Shown: positions 8,012 through 17,201 of the stretch, piece after piece | Numbering within the stretch: the stretch's first letter is position 1 | Layout: each line of letters begins with the position of its first letter | Origin: Salinimicrobium nanhaiense | GTDB lineage: Bacteria > Bacteroidota > Bacteroidia > Flavobacteriales > Flavobacteriaceae | Assembly: GCA_012038135.1 (NCBI GenBank) | Contig: JAAVJQ010000001.1 | Span: forward strand, 62,001-126,000 | Direction of reading: 5' to 3' | DNA length: 64,000 nt | Translations under genes and position numbers: made by a program | The notes under the pieces: generated by a model | The model's input: only the letters and a program-made list of their open reading frames with translations | Database searches by the model: none | Told to the model about the DNA's origin: nothing

Positions 8012-9163
8012 TTATAAAGAACGCTCAATCAAAATACTCACTGCATTACCTCCAAAGCCCACAGCATTGATCAAAATCTTCTCCAGTTTCTGCGGAAGTT
8101 TCTCTTCGGAAAGAAAAGGGACAGGAATAAATTTTTGCTGCTGAAGCATTAATACTGCCAGTTCAAGACTTAAGGTGCCCGAAGCTCCAAAAGTGTGACC
8201 TATTTTCCATTTATTGGTGGTTAGCGCCGGAAGTTCCTCTCCAAAAATGGCTTTAACAGCTGCCATTTCTGAAAGGTCTCCCTTTACAGTTCCGGGAGCA
8301 TGCATCACCACCGCATCAACTTCTGCCGGAGAAATATTCATTAAAGCCATTCTCATCGCCTGTTGAAAAGCATTCCCGGAAGCCGAAATAGATGCAGGAT
8401 GTTCCAGCTCCTCAGTAGCATAACCCATCCCAATAATTTGTGCCAGTGCATCTTTTCTTTCACCTGCCTCCAAACATACCACCGCAGCTCCCTCACCTAA
8501 CACCATCGAATTTTGCCTTTTTAGAAGGTCAAGTGCGCGACAGGGATATGTACTTTCTTTTGAAGCAATTACTTTCATGGCTGCCATTTGTGCCAGTGTA
8601 AAAGGCGTAAGAGCAGCTTCACTACCTCCCGCTATAAATTTTTGGGCCATGCCTGCAGAGAGCCAGGCAATGCCGTTAAGCACCGCATGCAAGGCGGTAG
8701 AACAGGTAACTGAATGTGAAATTTCGGGACCCCTGCTCTTGAGATCCTGCGCAACCCAGGAGGAAATATTTCCAAGGGTGGTATTGGGGGATGCAAGGGT
8801 TTGTGCTTTACCGGTTTCGAGATAATACTCGAAATGCTCTTCAAATAAAGTAGTCGCTCCCCGTGAACTTCCTATATTAATACCTATATCCTCTCCTTTT
8901 TCCCATCCTGCTCTCTCCATTGCCAGTCTTGTAGCGTAAACTGCATACAATACTGAATCATCTACTTTTTTAAATTGAGATCTCAGAGAATCAATCTCAT
9001 TCTTTATTTCATGCGGAAGAAATCCTGCCCAGGCAGAAACCTTTCCGAAATCACTTTTTTGGAGCAGGTGTGAATCATGTGTATATCTACTCCAGATCTC
9101 AGCAGGATCTGAACCCAATGCAGAAACTGAGCCTATGGAAATAATAGAAACCGGTGTTTTCAA
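8012..9163 (-). CDS. Beta-ketoacyl synthase in the biotin operon
   Basis: A 383-aa thiolase-fold condensing enzyme of the KAS I/II (FabF-like) type, with the full Cys-His-His triad: Cys154 (HSVTCSTALHA), His288 (VVMHAPGTVKGD) and His323 (KIGHTFGASG). Glycine-rich VLGEGAAVVCLEAG is also family-typical. It is somewhat shorter than FabF (about 410). Its position between bioB and the SET gene suggests a role in making the pimeloyl chain that BioF uses, since no bioC or bioH is present here; that role is inference. A plain fatty-acid or secondary lipid role is possible. Confidence 0.85.
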   Translation of the reverse strand: MKTPVSIISIGSVSALGSDPAEIWSRYTHDSHLLQKSDFGKVSAWAGFLPHEIKNEIDSLRSQFKKVDDSVLYAVYATRLAMERAGWEKGEDIGINIGSSRGATTLFEEHFEYYLETGKAQTLASPNTTLGNISSWVAQDLKSRGPEISHSVTCSTALHAVLNGIAWLSAGMAQKFIAGGSEAALTPFTLAQMAAMKVIASKESTYPCRALDLLKRQNSMVLGEGAAVVCLEAGERKDALAQIIGMGYATEELEHPASISASGNAFQQAMRMALMNISPAEVDAVVMHAPGTVKGDLSEMAAVKAIFGEELPALTTNKWKIGHTFGASGTLSLELAVLMLQQQKFIPVPFLSEEKLPQKLEKILINAVGFGGNAVSILIERSL

Positions 9164-9220
9164 AAGTGGAAGTTTCAGGCAAAAATAAGGGCTGGAACTT
9201 AAATACGAACAGGGTTTCTG

Positions 9221-9808
9221 TTATTTTTCCTGGTAGTACAGGTTAAGAATGGAATCAAGAGGTTCATTTTTCTCCAGCTGTTCGGTAATCTTATCAATGA
9301 TTTCTTTAGGAACTAATTTAAGTAGTGGTTGCTCTACGTTTTGAAAATCCTTAAAAGCATCATTTAACTGCCGGTCCCATTTCTCATGATATTTCAACAG
9401 GTCATCGGGGTAAACAGTATCTCTTCCGGTGCCTTCATCAATAGCTTTGAAGGGTTCAGAAATATTGAGATAACCGTAATCATCTGTAAGTTGTTCACCC
9501 GGTTGAATATCCCTTACGGCCAGCTCAAAATCATGAGCTGAGGAAAGGCAATTGGCATTGAAGCTGTGGTTCACATATTTTGCCTGGTCCCAACATAGCA
9601 CAAGGTGTCCCTTATTGTTCCTGAAGCAATATTTATCTACCTGCTCCTGAACTTTTGGGTGCATTTTCTCCACCTCCTCTGCCAGGATCACCCGGTCAAG
9701 GGTATCCTGAACCCAGGTAATGGTGCCCTTGGGAATAAATTTCTTTGCCACAACTCCATAGCCCACCACTTCATTAATAAACTGAACCTCTGTATCGGGA
9801 TGCATCAT
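9221..9808 (-). CDS. SET domain protein
   Basis: A 195-aa bacterial SET-domain protein. Visible family motifs: GYGVVAKKFIPKGT (about 16-29), the VNHSFNANC pseudoknot motif (NHS) and DDYGYLN with the catalytic-type Tyr. SET proteins are usually lysine methyltransferases using SAM; the bacterial ones have few known targets. It lies in the biotin operon, 66 bp from bioA and 57 bp from the ketosynthase gene. Its job there is unknown; one idea is methylation of an operon product or an acyl carrier, but nothing in the sequence shows this. Confidence 0.8.
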   Translation of the reverse strand: MMHPDTEVQFINEVVGYGVVAKKFIPKGTITWVQDTLDRVILAEEVEKMHPKVQEQVDKYCFRNNKGHLVLCWDQAKYVNHSFNANCLSSAHDFELAVRDIQPGEQLTDDYGYLNISEPFKAIDEGTGRDTVYPDDLLKYHEKWDRQLNDAFKDFQNVEQPLLKLVPKEIIDKITEQLEKNEPLDSILNLYYQEK

Positions 9809-9874
9809 ATCTTCGGGAATTTCTCCTAAAATAGGAAAATGACGCTCTCCTTTTTAGCAAAAAAAAGTTAAGGC

Positions 9875-11155
9875 TTAAAATTTTTCAAGAGCCAACTCAA
9901 TACTGGTGTAAATCTTTTGCAGTTGTTCATTTGTAGTTATATACGGTGCAGATATATAGATGGTGTTCCCCAAAGGTCTTAAATAAACCCCGTTTTTTAT
10001 AAAATGTGCAAAGAGCCTGTTGCGAAGATCCCCGTAACGTTGCATTTCTACATCCAATTCAAAGGCGAAGATTACACCCAGCTGCCGCATATTCTTCACT
10101 TTTGGATGCCGGTTTAGTTTCCCTGCAAAAACCTGATGTGAGGCAATATTTCTTTGAATGTGCTCCTGCATTGCAGCCGAATTAAGCAATTCAATTGCCG
10201 CGAGGGCTGCAGAACAAGCCAGGGGATTCGCAGTATAAGTATGACCATGGAAAAGCCCCTTTGAAATTTCTTCGGAATAAAATGCATTATAGACCTCACT
10301 GCTGCAGGAAGTGACCGCCATTGGCAGGAGTCCGGCGGTGAGGGCTTTGGACATGCAAATAATATCCGGTTGCACCTCGAGCAATTCTGAAGCAAAGTTT
10401 TTTCCGGTTTTACCAAAGCCGGTCATCACTTCATCGGCAATGGTAAGGATTTGATTTTCCCTGCAGAGTTTCAGGAGATCATTAAGACCTTTAGCATCAT
10501 ACATTTTCATTCCGGCGGCGCCCTGCACGAGGGGTTCATAAATGAATCCCGCGATATTTTCTTCTGTAATGAAATTTTGAAGCTTCAGTAAAACTTCAGC
10601 ATTATTTTCTCCGGTAGGTACGGGCAGGCGCAGCACCTTCAAAAAATGATCTTCAAAAGCCCCATTATAAACAGATAAACCCGAAACTGACATAGCACCA
10701 AAAGTGTCACCATGAAAACCTTCTTCAAAAGCCAATAGGACCTTACGGTCATTCCCCAAGTTGTGATGGTACTGCAGCGCCATTTTAATTCCCACCTCAG
10801 TCGCCGTAGAACCGTTATCACTAAAAAAAAGCTTTTCCTGGTTATTAGGCAGGATCTTTATCAATGCTTCTGAAAGCGCAACGGCAGGTTCATGAGTAAA
10901 ACCGCTGAACACCACCTGGTCAAGCTGCTGCATCTGGGCCGCAACTTTCGAGGTAATGAATTCATTGCAGTGCCCGTATACTGAAGTGTACCAACTGGAT
11001 ATTCCATCAATATATTCTTTCCCTGCCTCGTCGTATAACAAAGCACCCTTTGCTCTAACTATCGCCAGCATGTCTCCTGCAAGTTTGTGCTGGGTCAAAG
11101 GATGCCACAGGTGTTTTTTATCTCTCTGTGAAAGGGTATGTGTTTCAGTCTTCAT
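9875..11155 (-). CDS. bioA: Adenosylmethionine-8-amino-7-oxononanoate aminotransferase
   Basis: A 426-aa class III PLP aminotransferase that converts KAPA to DAPA. The BioA signature HLWHPLTQHK is at about residues 15-24; FSDNGSTATEVGIKMALQYH, the cofactor Asp in IADEVMTGFGKTGKN, and the PLP lysine in CMSKALTAGLLPM follow. The 5' end overlaps the bioD 3' end by 11 bp, consistent with a single operon. Confidence 0.96.
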   Translation of the reverse strand: MKTETHTLSQRDKKHLWHPLTQHKLAGDMLAIVRAKGALLYDEAGKEYIDGISSWYTSVYGHCNEFITSKVAAQMQQLDQVVFSGFTHEPAVALSEALIKILPNNQEKLFFSDNGSTATEVGIKMALQYHHNLGNDRKVLLAFEEGFHGDTFGAMSVSGLSVYNGAFEDHFLKVLRLPVPTGENNAEVLLKLQNFITEENIAGFIYEPLVQGAAGMKMYDAKGLNDLLKLCRENQILTIADEVMTGFGKTGKNFASELLEVQPDIICMSKALTAGLLPMAVTSCSSEVYNAFYSEEISKGLFHGHTYTANPLACSAALAAIELLNSAAMQEHIQRNIASHQVFAGKLNRHPKVKNMRQLGVIFAFELDVEMQRYGDLRNRLFAHFIKNGVYLRPLGNTIYISAPYITTNEQLQKIYTSIELALEKF

Positions 11156-11774
11156 TTTCCGTTAATTTATTTCTGAATTTATCAGCATATTCTAAAATAA
11201 CATTTCTGTCAATATATGGCTCCTGATCGATTCTTCCGATAATGTTTACTGCCGACATTTCAGCAATGATCTTTTCTGAAGAAGGATGCTCCTCCCCGCT
11301 AAAAATGATTCCGAAGCAATTGAGATCTCTTGCTCTTAGCGCTTCAATAGTCAACAAGGTATGATTGATACTGCCCAGGTAATGCCTTGACACCAGGATC
11401 ACCCGGTGATTAGGTTGTATAAGATCGGCAATGGTTTCTACTTCATTCAGAGGGACCAGCAATCCGCCGGCTCCTTCGATGACAAGATGATTGTTGGTTG
11501 CAGGCTCCTCGATTTCTGAAACCCTGATCTTTACATTATCGATCTCTGCCGCAGCATGAGGGCTCATGGGCGTTTTTAGTGCATAGGCATTTTCGTGAAA
11601 GACAGTTTTTTTGTTCGTGACCAGGCTTTTGATCTTATGAGTATCGGAATTTTGCAGGTCGCCTGCCTGTATTGGTTTCCAGTAATCTGCTTCGAGAGCT
11701 TCTGTTACAATGGCCGCGGCGATAGTTTTACCTACTTCGGTCCCAATTCCGGTGATAAAATATTTAAGGTTCAT
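11145..11774 (-). CDS. bioD: ATP-dependent dethiobiotin synthetase
   Basis: A 209-aa BioD. P-loop GIGTEVGKT (residues 9-17) and KPIQAGD (about 33-39) are diagnostic; VIEGAGGLLVPL carries the catalytic-site glycine loop. It closes the ureido ring of dethiobiotin from DAPA and CO2. It overlaps bioA at its end and the DUF2007 gene at its start by 11 bp each. Confidence 0.96.
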   Translation of the reverse strand: MNLKYFITGIGTEVGKTIAAAIVTEALEADYWKPIQAGDLQNSDTHKIKSLVTNKKTVFHENAYALKTPMSPHAAAEIDNVKIRVSEIEEPATNNHLVIEGAGGLLVPLNEVETIADLIQPNHRVILVSRHYLGSINHTLLTIEALRARDLNCFGIIFSGEEHPSSEKIIAEMSAVNIIGRIDQEPYIDRNVILEYADKFRNKLTENED

Positions 11775-12183
11775 CTTGTTTAAATTTATTATTACAATTC
11801 GCGCAGTGGTATTCCCGGTTTACAACCATAGGCAAAGTATTCACAAAAAAAGAGATTCCAAAAAAGAAGAGGGAGCCGGGGCTTTTGACATTGGTGAAAA
11901 ATTCGACTTTATCGCTGTTACATTCGGGACAGATGATCTGTTCTCCTTCATCATTTACAGAATACTTACTTATCGCATCTAATACCTGCCTCGCCTTTTC
12001 TTCATCTTCCTTTTGCACCTTCAGCTTCACTCCGCCAATAGCATTACTCACCAAGGGATCTGTATCTATGGTATGATTATCAACCAAAAAGGAGTTTATT
12101 CCTTCAGATTCCAGCCGACCTTTAATGATCTGTGCTTCTGCCGAATACTGAAAGACGGCAACCGTTGAAAAAATTTCTTTCAT
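11764..12183 (-). CDS. DUF2007-domain protein with C-terminal zinc ribbon
   Basis: A 139-aa protein. The first 75 residues match the DUF2007 'putative signal transducing' fold (STVAVFQYSAEAQIIKGRLESEGI). The rest has a CPEC...CANC pair of zinc knuckles separated by about 40 residues that include a hydrophobic stretch (SLFFFGISFFVNTLPMVV), possibly a membrane segment splitting the ribbon. Function unknown. It is locked between bioF (4-bp ATGA overlap) and bioD (11-bp overlap), so it is co-translated with biotin genes. Confidence 0.8.
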   Translation of the reverse strand: MKEIFSTVAVFQYSAEAQIIKGRLESEGINSFLVDNHTIDTDPLVSNAIGGVKLKVQKEDEEKARQVLDAISKYSVNDEGEQIICPECNSDKVEFFTNVKSPGSLFFFGISFFVNTLPMVVNREYHCANCNNKFKQDEP

Positions 12184-13319
12184 AGTAGGCCTTTTAAAGC
12201 CGTGAGTAATTCCTCAATTTCTGTTTTAGAGTTGAAGCTGTGTAAGCAAATGCGTAACCTTTCCCTGCCAATTGGCACCGTAGGAGAAAGAATAGGCCTC
12301 ACATCGAATCCTGCAGCCGCCAAAGACTGGGAAGCTGCTTTCACTCCAGTATTCCCCGGAATTATACAGCAATGTATTGCTGAATTACTTTCTAAAAATT
12401 GCTTTTGACAACCCCGTTTTGACACCTCAGCTTTGAAAAACCTGATATTTTCCCTAAGTTTCTCAATTTCAGAAATTCCTTCCCCCTGAAGGTTCTCGTA
12501 TGCAGCAATGATAGCAGCCACCGCATGAGGAGCAAGAGCGGTGCTGTAGATGAAGCTTCGGGAGAAATTGATGAGATAGTCCCTCAATTCCGTAGAACCT
12601 AATACAGCAGCCCCGTGTGCGCCTAATGCCTTCCCAAAAGTGACAATTCTGGCGAAGATCTTCTCTTCAAGGTTTTCTTCAGCAATTAACCCTGCTTTAT
12701 TGACCCCTACCGCATGCGCTTCATCAATGACCAGGTGGAAATTGTGTTCCTCAGCAAAGGCAGCAAGCAGATGGAGATCGGGGGTGTCCCCATCCATGGA
12801 AAAAACCGATTCGGTGACAATATACATCTCTCCGGAAATGCCATTTTTGAGCCTCCTTATCTTTTCCTGAAGATCTCCCACATCATTATGCCTGAACTTT
12901 ATCGCTTTAGCCGCACTAAGGCCAATACCGTCACGAATGGAAGCATGAATGAGCTCATCGTAAAGGATGTAATCCCCGCGCCCGGGTACGGCCGAAAAAA
13001 ATCCAACATTAGCATCATACCCTGAATTAAAAATGAGTGCAGCTTCAGCTTTATGGTATGCAGCAATAAGTTCTTCAGCCGGGGCAAAAAGTCGATGATT
13101 TCCTGTTAACAAACGGGAACCTCCGGAGCCGGTCTTCAGCAGCAAATTTTCTTTGAGAATTTGAGAGCTGCGATCAAATATCCCTTTATCTCCGGCGAAA
13201 CCGAGGTAGTCATTTGAGGAGAAATCCACTAAATCTTCAGAAAACTTTAATTCTCTTAAGGATCCTGTGCTTTTTCTCTTCTCGAGGCTTTTACCTATTT
13301 TTATTGGCAACTTTGACAT
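12180..13319 (-). CDS. bioF: 8-amino-7-oxononanoate synthase (BioF-like)
   Basis: A 379-aa alpha-oxoamine synthase. It shows the family pattern DFSSNDYLGFA, TGSGGSRLLTGNH, FNSGYDANVGFFSA, VIDEAHAVG, and the PLP lysine in TFGKALGAHGAAV. BioF condenses pimeloyl thioester with alanine. Of this family (KBL, ALAS, SPT) BioF fits best because it heads a bio operon. It is the first gene, starting 23 bp from the divergent mgtC-like gene. Confidence 0.93.
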   Translation of the reverse strand: MSKLPIKIGKSLEKRKSTGSLRELKFSEDLVDFSSNDYLGFAGDKGIFDRSSQILKENLLLKTGSGGSRLLTGNHRLFAPAEELIAAYHKAEAALIFNSGYDANVGFFSAVPGRGDYILYDELIHASIRDGIGLSAAKAIKFRHNDVGDLQEKIRRLKNGISGEMYIVTESVFSMDGDTPDLHLLAAFAEEHNFHLVIDEAHAVGVNKAGLIAEENLEEKIFARIVTFGKALGAHGAAVLGSTELRDYLINFSRSFIYSTALAPHAVAAIIAAYENLQGEGISEIEKLRENIRFFKAEVSKRGCQKQFLESNSAIHCCIIPGNTGVKAASQSLAAAGFDVRPILSPTVPIGRERLRICLHSFNSKTEIEELLTALKGLL

Positions 13320-13342
13320 CGAAGGCTAAATTAAGAATATAA

Positions 13343-13792
13343 ATGGAGCTACTGGAATTCGGATTTAGAATTGGTGCGGCCTTACTTGCCGGCTTATTTA
13401 TTGGAATGGAACGTGAAATTCATAATAAGAACGCAGGATTAAAGACCAATGCCCTTGTTTCTTTAGGTGCAGCTGTCTTCGTTCTTACTTCGCTCGCATT
13501 TGAGGGAGAGAAATATGTAGACACTACAAGGGTGATTGGACAGGTGGTAACCGGAATAGGATTTCTTGGAGCAGGGGTTATTCTTCATAAAGGAACCATT
13601 GTTAGAGGCCTTACTACAGCAGCTACGGTATGGTGCAGTGCCGGTGCAGGATGCCTTGCGGCAATTGGTCAATATAAAGAGCTCTTCCTTTTAGTAGCGG
13701 TCATTGTTTTGGTTAACGTGGTTTTTAATCCCGTGGACCGGTTTATAGCCAAACTATTTGGGCATGACAAAGAAGACAAAATAGATGACTAG
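13343..13792 (+). CDS. MgtC/SapB family membrane protein
   Basis: A 149-aa protein matching the N-terminal membrane domain of MgtC: ELLEFGFRIGAALLAGLFIGMERE, NAGLKTNALVSLGAAVFVL, TGIGFLGAGVILHKG and RGLTTAATVWCSAGAGCL are hallmark segments. Four to five membrane spans. MgtC-type proteins are linked to Mg limitation and membrane potential; the short forms are poorly understood. Its stop codon overlaps that of the convergent mrpG through a shared CTAG. Confidence 0.88.
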   Translation: MELLEFGFRIGAALLAGLFIGMEREIHNKNAGLKTNALVSLGAAVFVLTSLAFEGEKYVDTTRVIGQVVTGIGFLGAGVILHKGTIVRGLTTAATVWCSAGAGCLAAIGQYKELFLLVAVIVLVNVVFNPVDRFIAKLFGHDKEDKIDD

Positions 13793-14175
13793 TGCTCGTC
13801 TTTGTGATGATCCATATTACGGGGAGAACTAATATTTTTCCCTGTTTTTCGATACTTCCCTTCCAGGTCATCCATTAAAGTCTTTTCCCACATTTTTACT
13901 CCGGTGAAATAGGAGGCTTTACCAATAAGATGTGCCCCAACGGGTGCGGTAAGAAGGATAAATATGATCACTGCCAGCACCCTGGTAGTGGTGGATAGAT
14001 CATTAAAATAAACAGCCGCAGCAACAAGGATCAACCCAATTCCCAGGGTCGCCGCCTTTGTAGTCACTGCCATTCGAAGATAAGTATCTGGCATACGCAG
14101 GATACCCACTCCGGCAAGCAGCACGAATAAGGTTCCAAGAGTAGCTATTATACCTATAATTGTATCTATCATCAT
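13789..14175 (-). CDS. mrpG: Mrp Na+/H+ antiporter subunit G
   Basis: A 128-aa MrpG/PhaG protein with three membrane spans (IGIIATLGTLFVLLAGVGIL; AATLGIGLILVAAAVYF; VLAVIIFILLTAPVGAHLIG) and the family motif RMPDTYLRMAVTTKA. Last gene of the mrp operon; start overlaps the mrpF stop (ATGA). The C-terminal 30 residues are charged and His-rich. Confidence 0.92.
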   Translation of the reverse strand: MMIDTIIGIIATLGTLFVLLAGVGILRMPDTYLRMAVTTKAATLGIGLILVAAAVYFNDLSTTTRVLAVIIFILLTAPVGAHLIGKASYFTGVKMWEKTLMDDLEGKYRKTGKNISSPRNMDHHKDEH

Positions 14176-14444
14176 CTGTTCTTTCTTTTCTGAATATAAT
14201 ATGAATAAGCCACTGTTCCCAAAAACCCGATAAGTGCCAGTATTAAAGCAATATCGAGAAAGGTGGGCTGATGGGTAAGAATGCTGTAAATAGCAATTAT
14301 TCCAATCCCTATTGTCACCAGCAAATCAACTGCAATTACCCGGTCTGAGATGGACGGACCTCTAAAAAACCTAAGGAACACCAACAATATTGACAGCGAT
14401 AGCACCGGCAGAATTATATAATATAAATAGTCGTCTAAGGTCAT
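14172..14444 (-). CDS. mrpF: Mrp Na+/H+ antiporter subunit F
   Basis: A 90-aa small membrane subunit with three hydrophobic helices and the MrpF motif RGPSISDRVIAVDLL (about 29-43). It overlaps mrpE upstream and mrpG downstream by four bases each. Confidence 0.92.
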   Translation of the reverse strand: MTLDDYLYYIILPVLSLSILLVFLRFFRGPSISDRVIAVDLLVTIGIGIIAIYSILTHQPTFLDIALILALIGFLGTVAYSYYIQKRKNR

Positions 14445-14917
14445 GAAGATATCTCTAAAATGCGTTTTTCGAATCCATTCTTTATATCCCTTATAAAATC
14501 TTCTTTGTTAGTGATGTACATGGAATAAACGTACAGCACTTTTTTATCTTCAGAAACGTCTAAACTCAAGGTCCCCGGAGTTAGTGTGATCATGTTAGCA
14601 AGCATGGTGATCTGCCCGTCTGAAGTGACATCTAAAGGCACTCCAACGATCCCGGGTGTCATATGAAATTTGGGTGTTCCTACCTCCCAGGCCACCTGCA
14701 CATTGGCTTTTACAAGTTGATACAGGAAATAGAAAAAGAAAGATATCAACTTGGGCACGAGTTTAAAATAACGGGCCTTGGAAGCCCCCCTGGTGATCAC
14801 AAACAGCAGGAAATAACTCAGGATAAATCCAAAGAGGATATTAGCAAAGCTAAAGCCTCCGGTAAGGGCGACCCAGATAAAGGTGAGCAGTAAGTTTGCT
14901 AAAAACCTGTTTTTCAT
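14441..14917 (-). CDS. mrpE: Mrp Na+/H+ antiporter subunit E
   Basis: A 158-aa MrpE/PhaE protein: two N-terminal membrane helices (FLANLLLTFIWVALTGGF; ILFGFILSYFLLFVI), then the soluble domain with MLANMITLTPGTLSLDVSED, the classic MrpE sequence. Six bases separate it from mrpD. Confidence 0.93.
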   Translation of the reverse strand: MKNRFLANLLLTFIWVALTGGFSFANILFGFILSYFLLFVITRGASKARYFKLVPKLISFFFYFLYQLVKANVQVAWEVGTPKFHMTPGIVGVPLDVTSDGQITMLANMITLTPGTLSLDVSEDKKVLYVYSMYITNKEDFIRDIKNGFEKRILEISS

Positions 14918-14923
14918 CTCCTC

Positions 14924-16432
14924 TTATTTTCTTAGCACTGCGTTTATATATTCCTGATTATCCATGAGCTCAAAAGCAATTCTTTCTGAAAGAGCCTGGA
15001 TATTTCCTGCACCAAAACCAATATACAGGCTTACAATAGACAGAAAGATTATTGGAGCCATCATCTGTGTTTTCTTAAGCCCAGTAAGCTTATTAAAATA
15101 CGGAAAATTCCTGGTTTCAGGTAATTTTTCACCTGTCTTCCAAAAAACTTCTCCCCACAACTTCACGATCACGATTAGAGTAATGAAACTTGCAAAAAGT
15201 ATCCCTCCAATGAGCATATAATTTTCTGTACTCCACCCGGCGCCGATCAGCGAAAGTTTTGGCCAAAAGCCGGAAAGCGGTGGAATACCCACCAGGGAAA
15301 ACAAGGGAATTGCGAACAACAAGCTCATTTTTGGATAGTCTGCATAAAAATCCCCCAGCTTCTTGATGTTATGATTGGCCTTTATTTTATAGATCACCCC
15401 GCTCATCATGAACAGGTTTGTTTTTACAGTGATATCATGGATCAAATAGAAAACCGCTCCGGCAATAGCAACTTCGGTCATCATTCCAAGTCCGGCGATC
15501 ATATAACCAATATGGCAGATCACCAGGTAGGAAAATATCTTCCGGATATTCTTCTGAACTATCGCCCCTACAGCACCACTAAATAACGTCAGTACTGCCA
15601 CCGCGATCAATACATTCTCCAGGAATGGATCAACTTCAAAGATAAGGGTGAACACTCTCATAAGGGCATAGACCCCCACCTTGGTGAGCAGTCCTCCAAA
15701 GATCGCAGAAACAGCCGAAGGAGGTGTATGATAAGATGCCGGTAACCAGAAATACAATGGAAATACCGCCGATTTAATTCCGAAGCCAACCAGGAACAAC
15801 AGCGCATTCACCTGTACAAGCGTCCGGTTTTCGACAGCAGCCACTTTTGCTGCGAGGTCGGCCATATTCAGGCTTCCGGTGAGACCGTATAAAACTGCTA
15901 TTGCGGTTAGAAAAATTATAGATGCAAGAATATTCAGCGTAAAATATTTTACAGCACCTTCCAGCTGTGCCTTTTCACCACCAATTGTAAGCAAAACGAA
16001 AGAGGTAATGATGATGATCTCGAACCATACATAGAGGTTGAAAATGTCCCCGGTCAAAAAGGCTCCATTAAGCCCCAGCAAGAGAAAATGGAAGATTGGG
16101 AAAAATCCGAATTTTAGACGGGCAGGAATAACCGATCCTGCCGAAAAGCTGGACACAGCCAGGCCTGCAATAGCGGTAAGCATCACCATGGTAGCCGCAA
16201 AAGTATCGGCCACAAAGGTGATCCCGAACGGAGGTTCCCAATTTCCCGCCTGAATGGTATGAGACCCGTGTTGCCAAACCGAAATGAAAAGCCAGACGGC
16301 TATTCCAAGATTAAGGATACTCCCAACAATACTTATAGTTCTTTGCCAGCTAATTTTGCTCCATACAAACATGAGCACAATGGCCAGAAGCATTTGAACA
16401 ATAAGGGGATAAATGACTAGCTGTGGCATCAT
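14924..16432 (-). CDS. mrpD: Mrp Na+/H+ antiporter subunit D
   Basis: A 502-aa NuoN/NuoL-like proton-translocating subunit with about 14 membrane helices. Landmarks: [37 protein letters not shown] (loop with conserved Lys in the membrane), [16 protein letters not shown], and [12 protein letters not shown]. With MrpA it is thought to carry the ion path. It overlaps the mrpC stop by four bases. Confidence 0.94.
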   Translation of the reverse strand: MMPQLVIYPLIVQMLLAIVLMFVWSKISWQRTISIVGSILNLGIAVWLFISVWQHGSHTIQAGNWEPPFGITFVADTFAATMVMLTAIAGLAVSSFSAGSVIPARLKFGFFPIFHFLLLGLNGAFLTGDIFNLYVWFEIIIITSFVLLTIGGEKAQLEGAVKYFTLNILASIIFLTAIAVLYGLTGSLNMADLAAKVAAVENRTLVQVNALLFLVGFGIKSAVFPLYFWLPASYHTPPSAVSAIFGGLLTKVGVYALMRVFTLIFEVDPFLENVLIAVAVLTLFSGAVGAIVQKNIRKIFSYLVICHIGYMIAGLGMMTEVAIAGAVFYLIHDITVKTNLFMMSGVIYKIKANHNIKKLGDFYADYPKMSLLFAIPLFSLVGIPPLSGFWPKLSLIGAGWSTENYMLIGGILFASFITLIVIVKLWGEVFWKTGEKLPETRNFPYFNKLTGLKKTQMMAPIIFLSIVSLYIGFGAGNIQALSERIAFELMDNQEYINAVLRK

Positions 16433-16782
16433 GAGTATTCGTCTGTTGCGTTCATTTCATCGAGATCGTCTGTTTTCACAACCTTATGCGCCCTTTTAAC
16501 AAGCACAATAGCAAAAGATTGTAAACCAAAACTGATCACGATAGCGGTTAATATTAGTGCCTGTGGAAGCGGATCTGAATATGCATCCAGAAACACGTTG
16601 GATTCTTCAGGAATTATTGGCGGCGCCCCTTTGGCAATACGTCCCAGCAAAAATATGAGCAGATTCGCCCCATTACCAAGCAGGATAATACCAATGATCA
16701 ACTTCACAAGGCTACGCCTCAGGATCATGTAGATGCCCGATGCATATAAAGTACCTATGATTATGGCTAAAAGTATCTCCAT
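16429..16782 (-). CDS. mrpC: Mrp Na+/H+ antiporter subunit C
   Basis: A 117-aa NuoK-like subunit with three membrane helices; [20 protein letters not shown] and [19 protein letters not shown] are typical. Two bases separate it from mrpB. Confidence 0.93.
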   Translation of the reverse strand: MEILLAIIIGTLYASGIYMILRRSLVKLIIGIILLGNGANLLIFLLGRIAKGAPPIIPEESNVFLDAYSDPLPQALILTAIVISFGLQSFAIVLVKRAHKVVKTDDLDEMNATDEYS

Positions 16783-16784
16783 TT

Positions 16785-17198
16785 TTAAGTTGATTCAGAA
16801 ATGGTGAAAATTATAGTGAGCGTCACCCCCTGTACTACCAGGTAAACACCAATGTCGAAAAATAAGGCAGAACCAAGATTTCCGACTATGGGCAAATGTT
16901 CCGGATACCAGAGTCCTGTCATGAATGGTTCGCCTGTAAACACCAGCGGAGAAATACCGCTGAGAAAGGCGAGAGCCAGCCCGGTTGGCATAAGGAATCC
17001 CGGATGAAAGTGTAACAACTTTCGGGTATCTCCCAGCCCATTGGCAAACGCATGCAATACGAAAGCAATGGAAGCTATCAAGCCACCAACAAATCCTCCC
17101 CCGGGTAAATAATGTCCGCGTAACAGGATGAATACCGAAAACACCAGTAGCAACGGCAACATATAATTAGAAGCGGTACGTATAATTATTGTTTTCAT
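16785..17198 (-). CDS. mrpB: Mrp Na+/H+ antiporter subunit B
   Basis: A 137-aa MrpB-domain membrane protein with four helices and the family motif [18 protein letters not shown] (about 26-43). It follows mrpA by three bases. Confidence 0.93.
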   Translation of the reverse strand: MKTIIIRTASNYMLPLLLVFSVFILLRGHYLPGGGFVGGLIASIAFVLHAFANGLGDTRKLLHFHPGFLMPTGLALAFLSGISPLVFTGEPFMTGLWYPEHLPIVGNLGSALFFDIGVYLVVQGVTLTIIFTISEST

Positions 17199-17201
17199 GT
17201 A

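Noticed and set aside
7951..8028. 26-codon upstream extension of bioB
   Set aside because: The added residues do not resemble BioB and would overlap the upstream ketosynthase gene; ATG 7950 gives the usual N-terminus.
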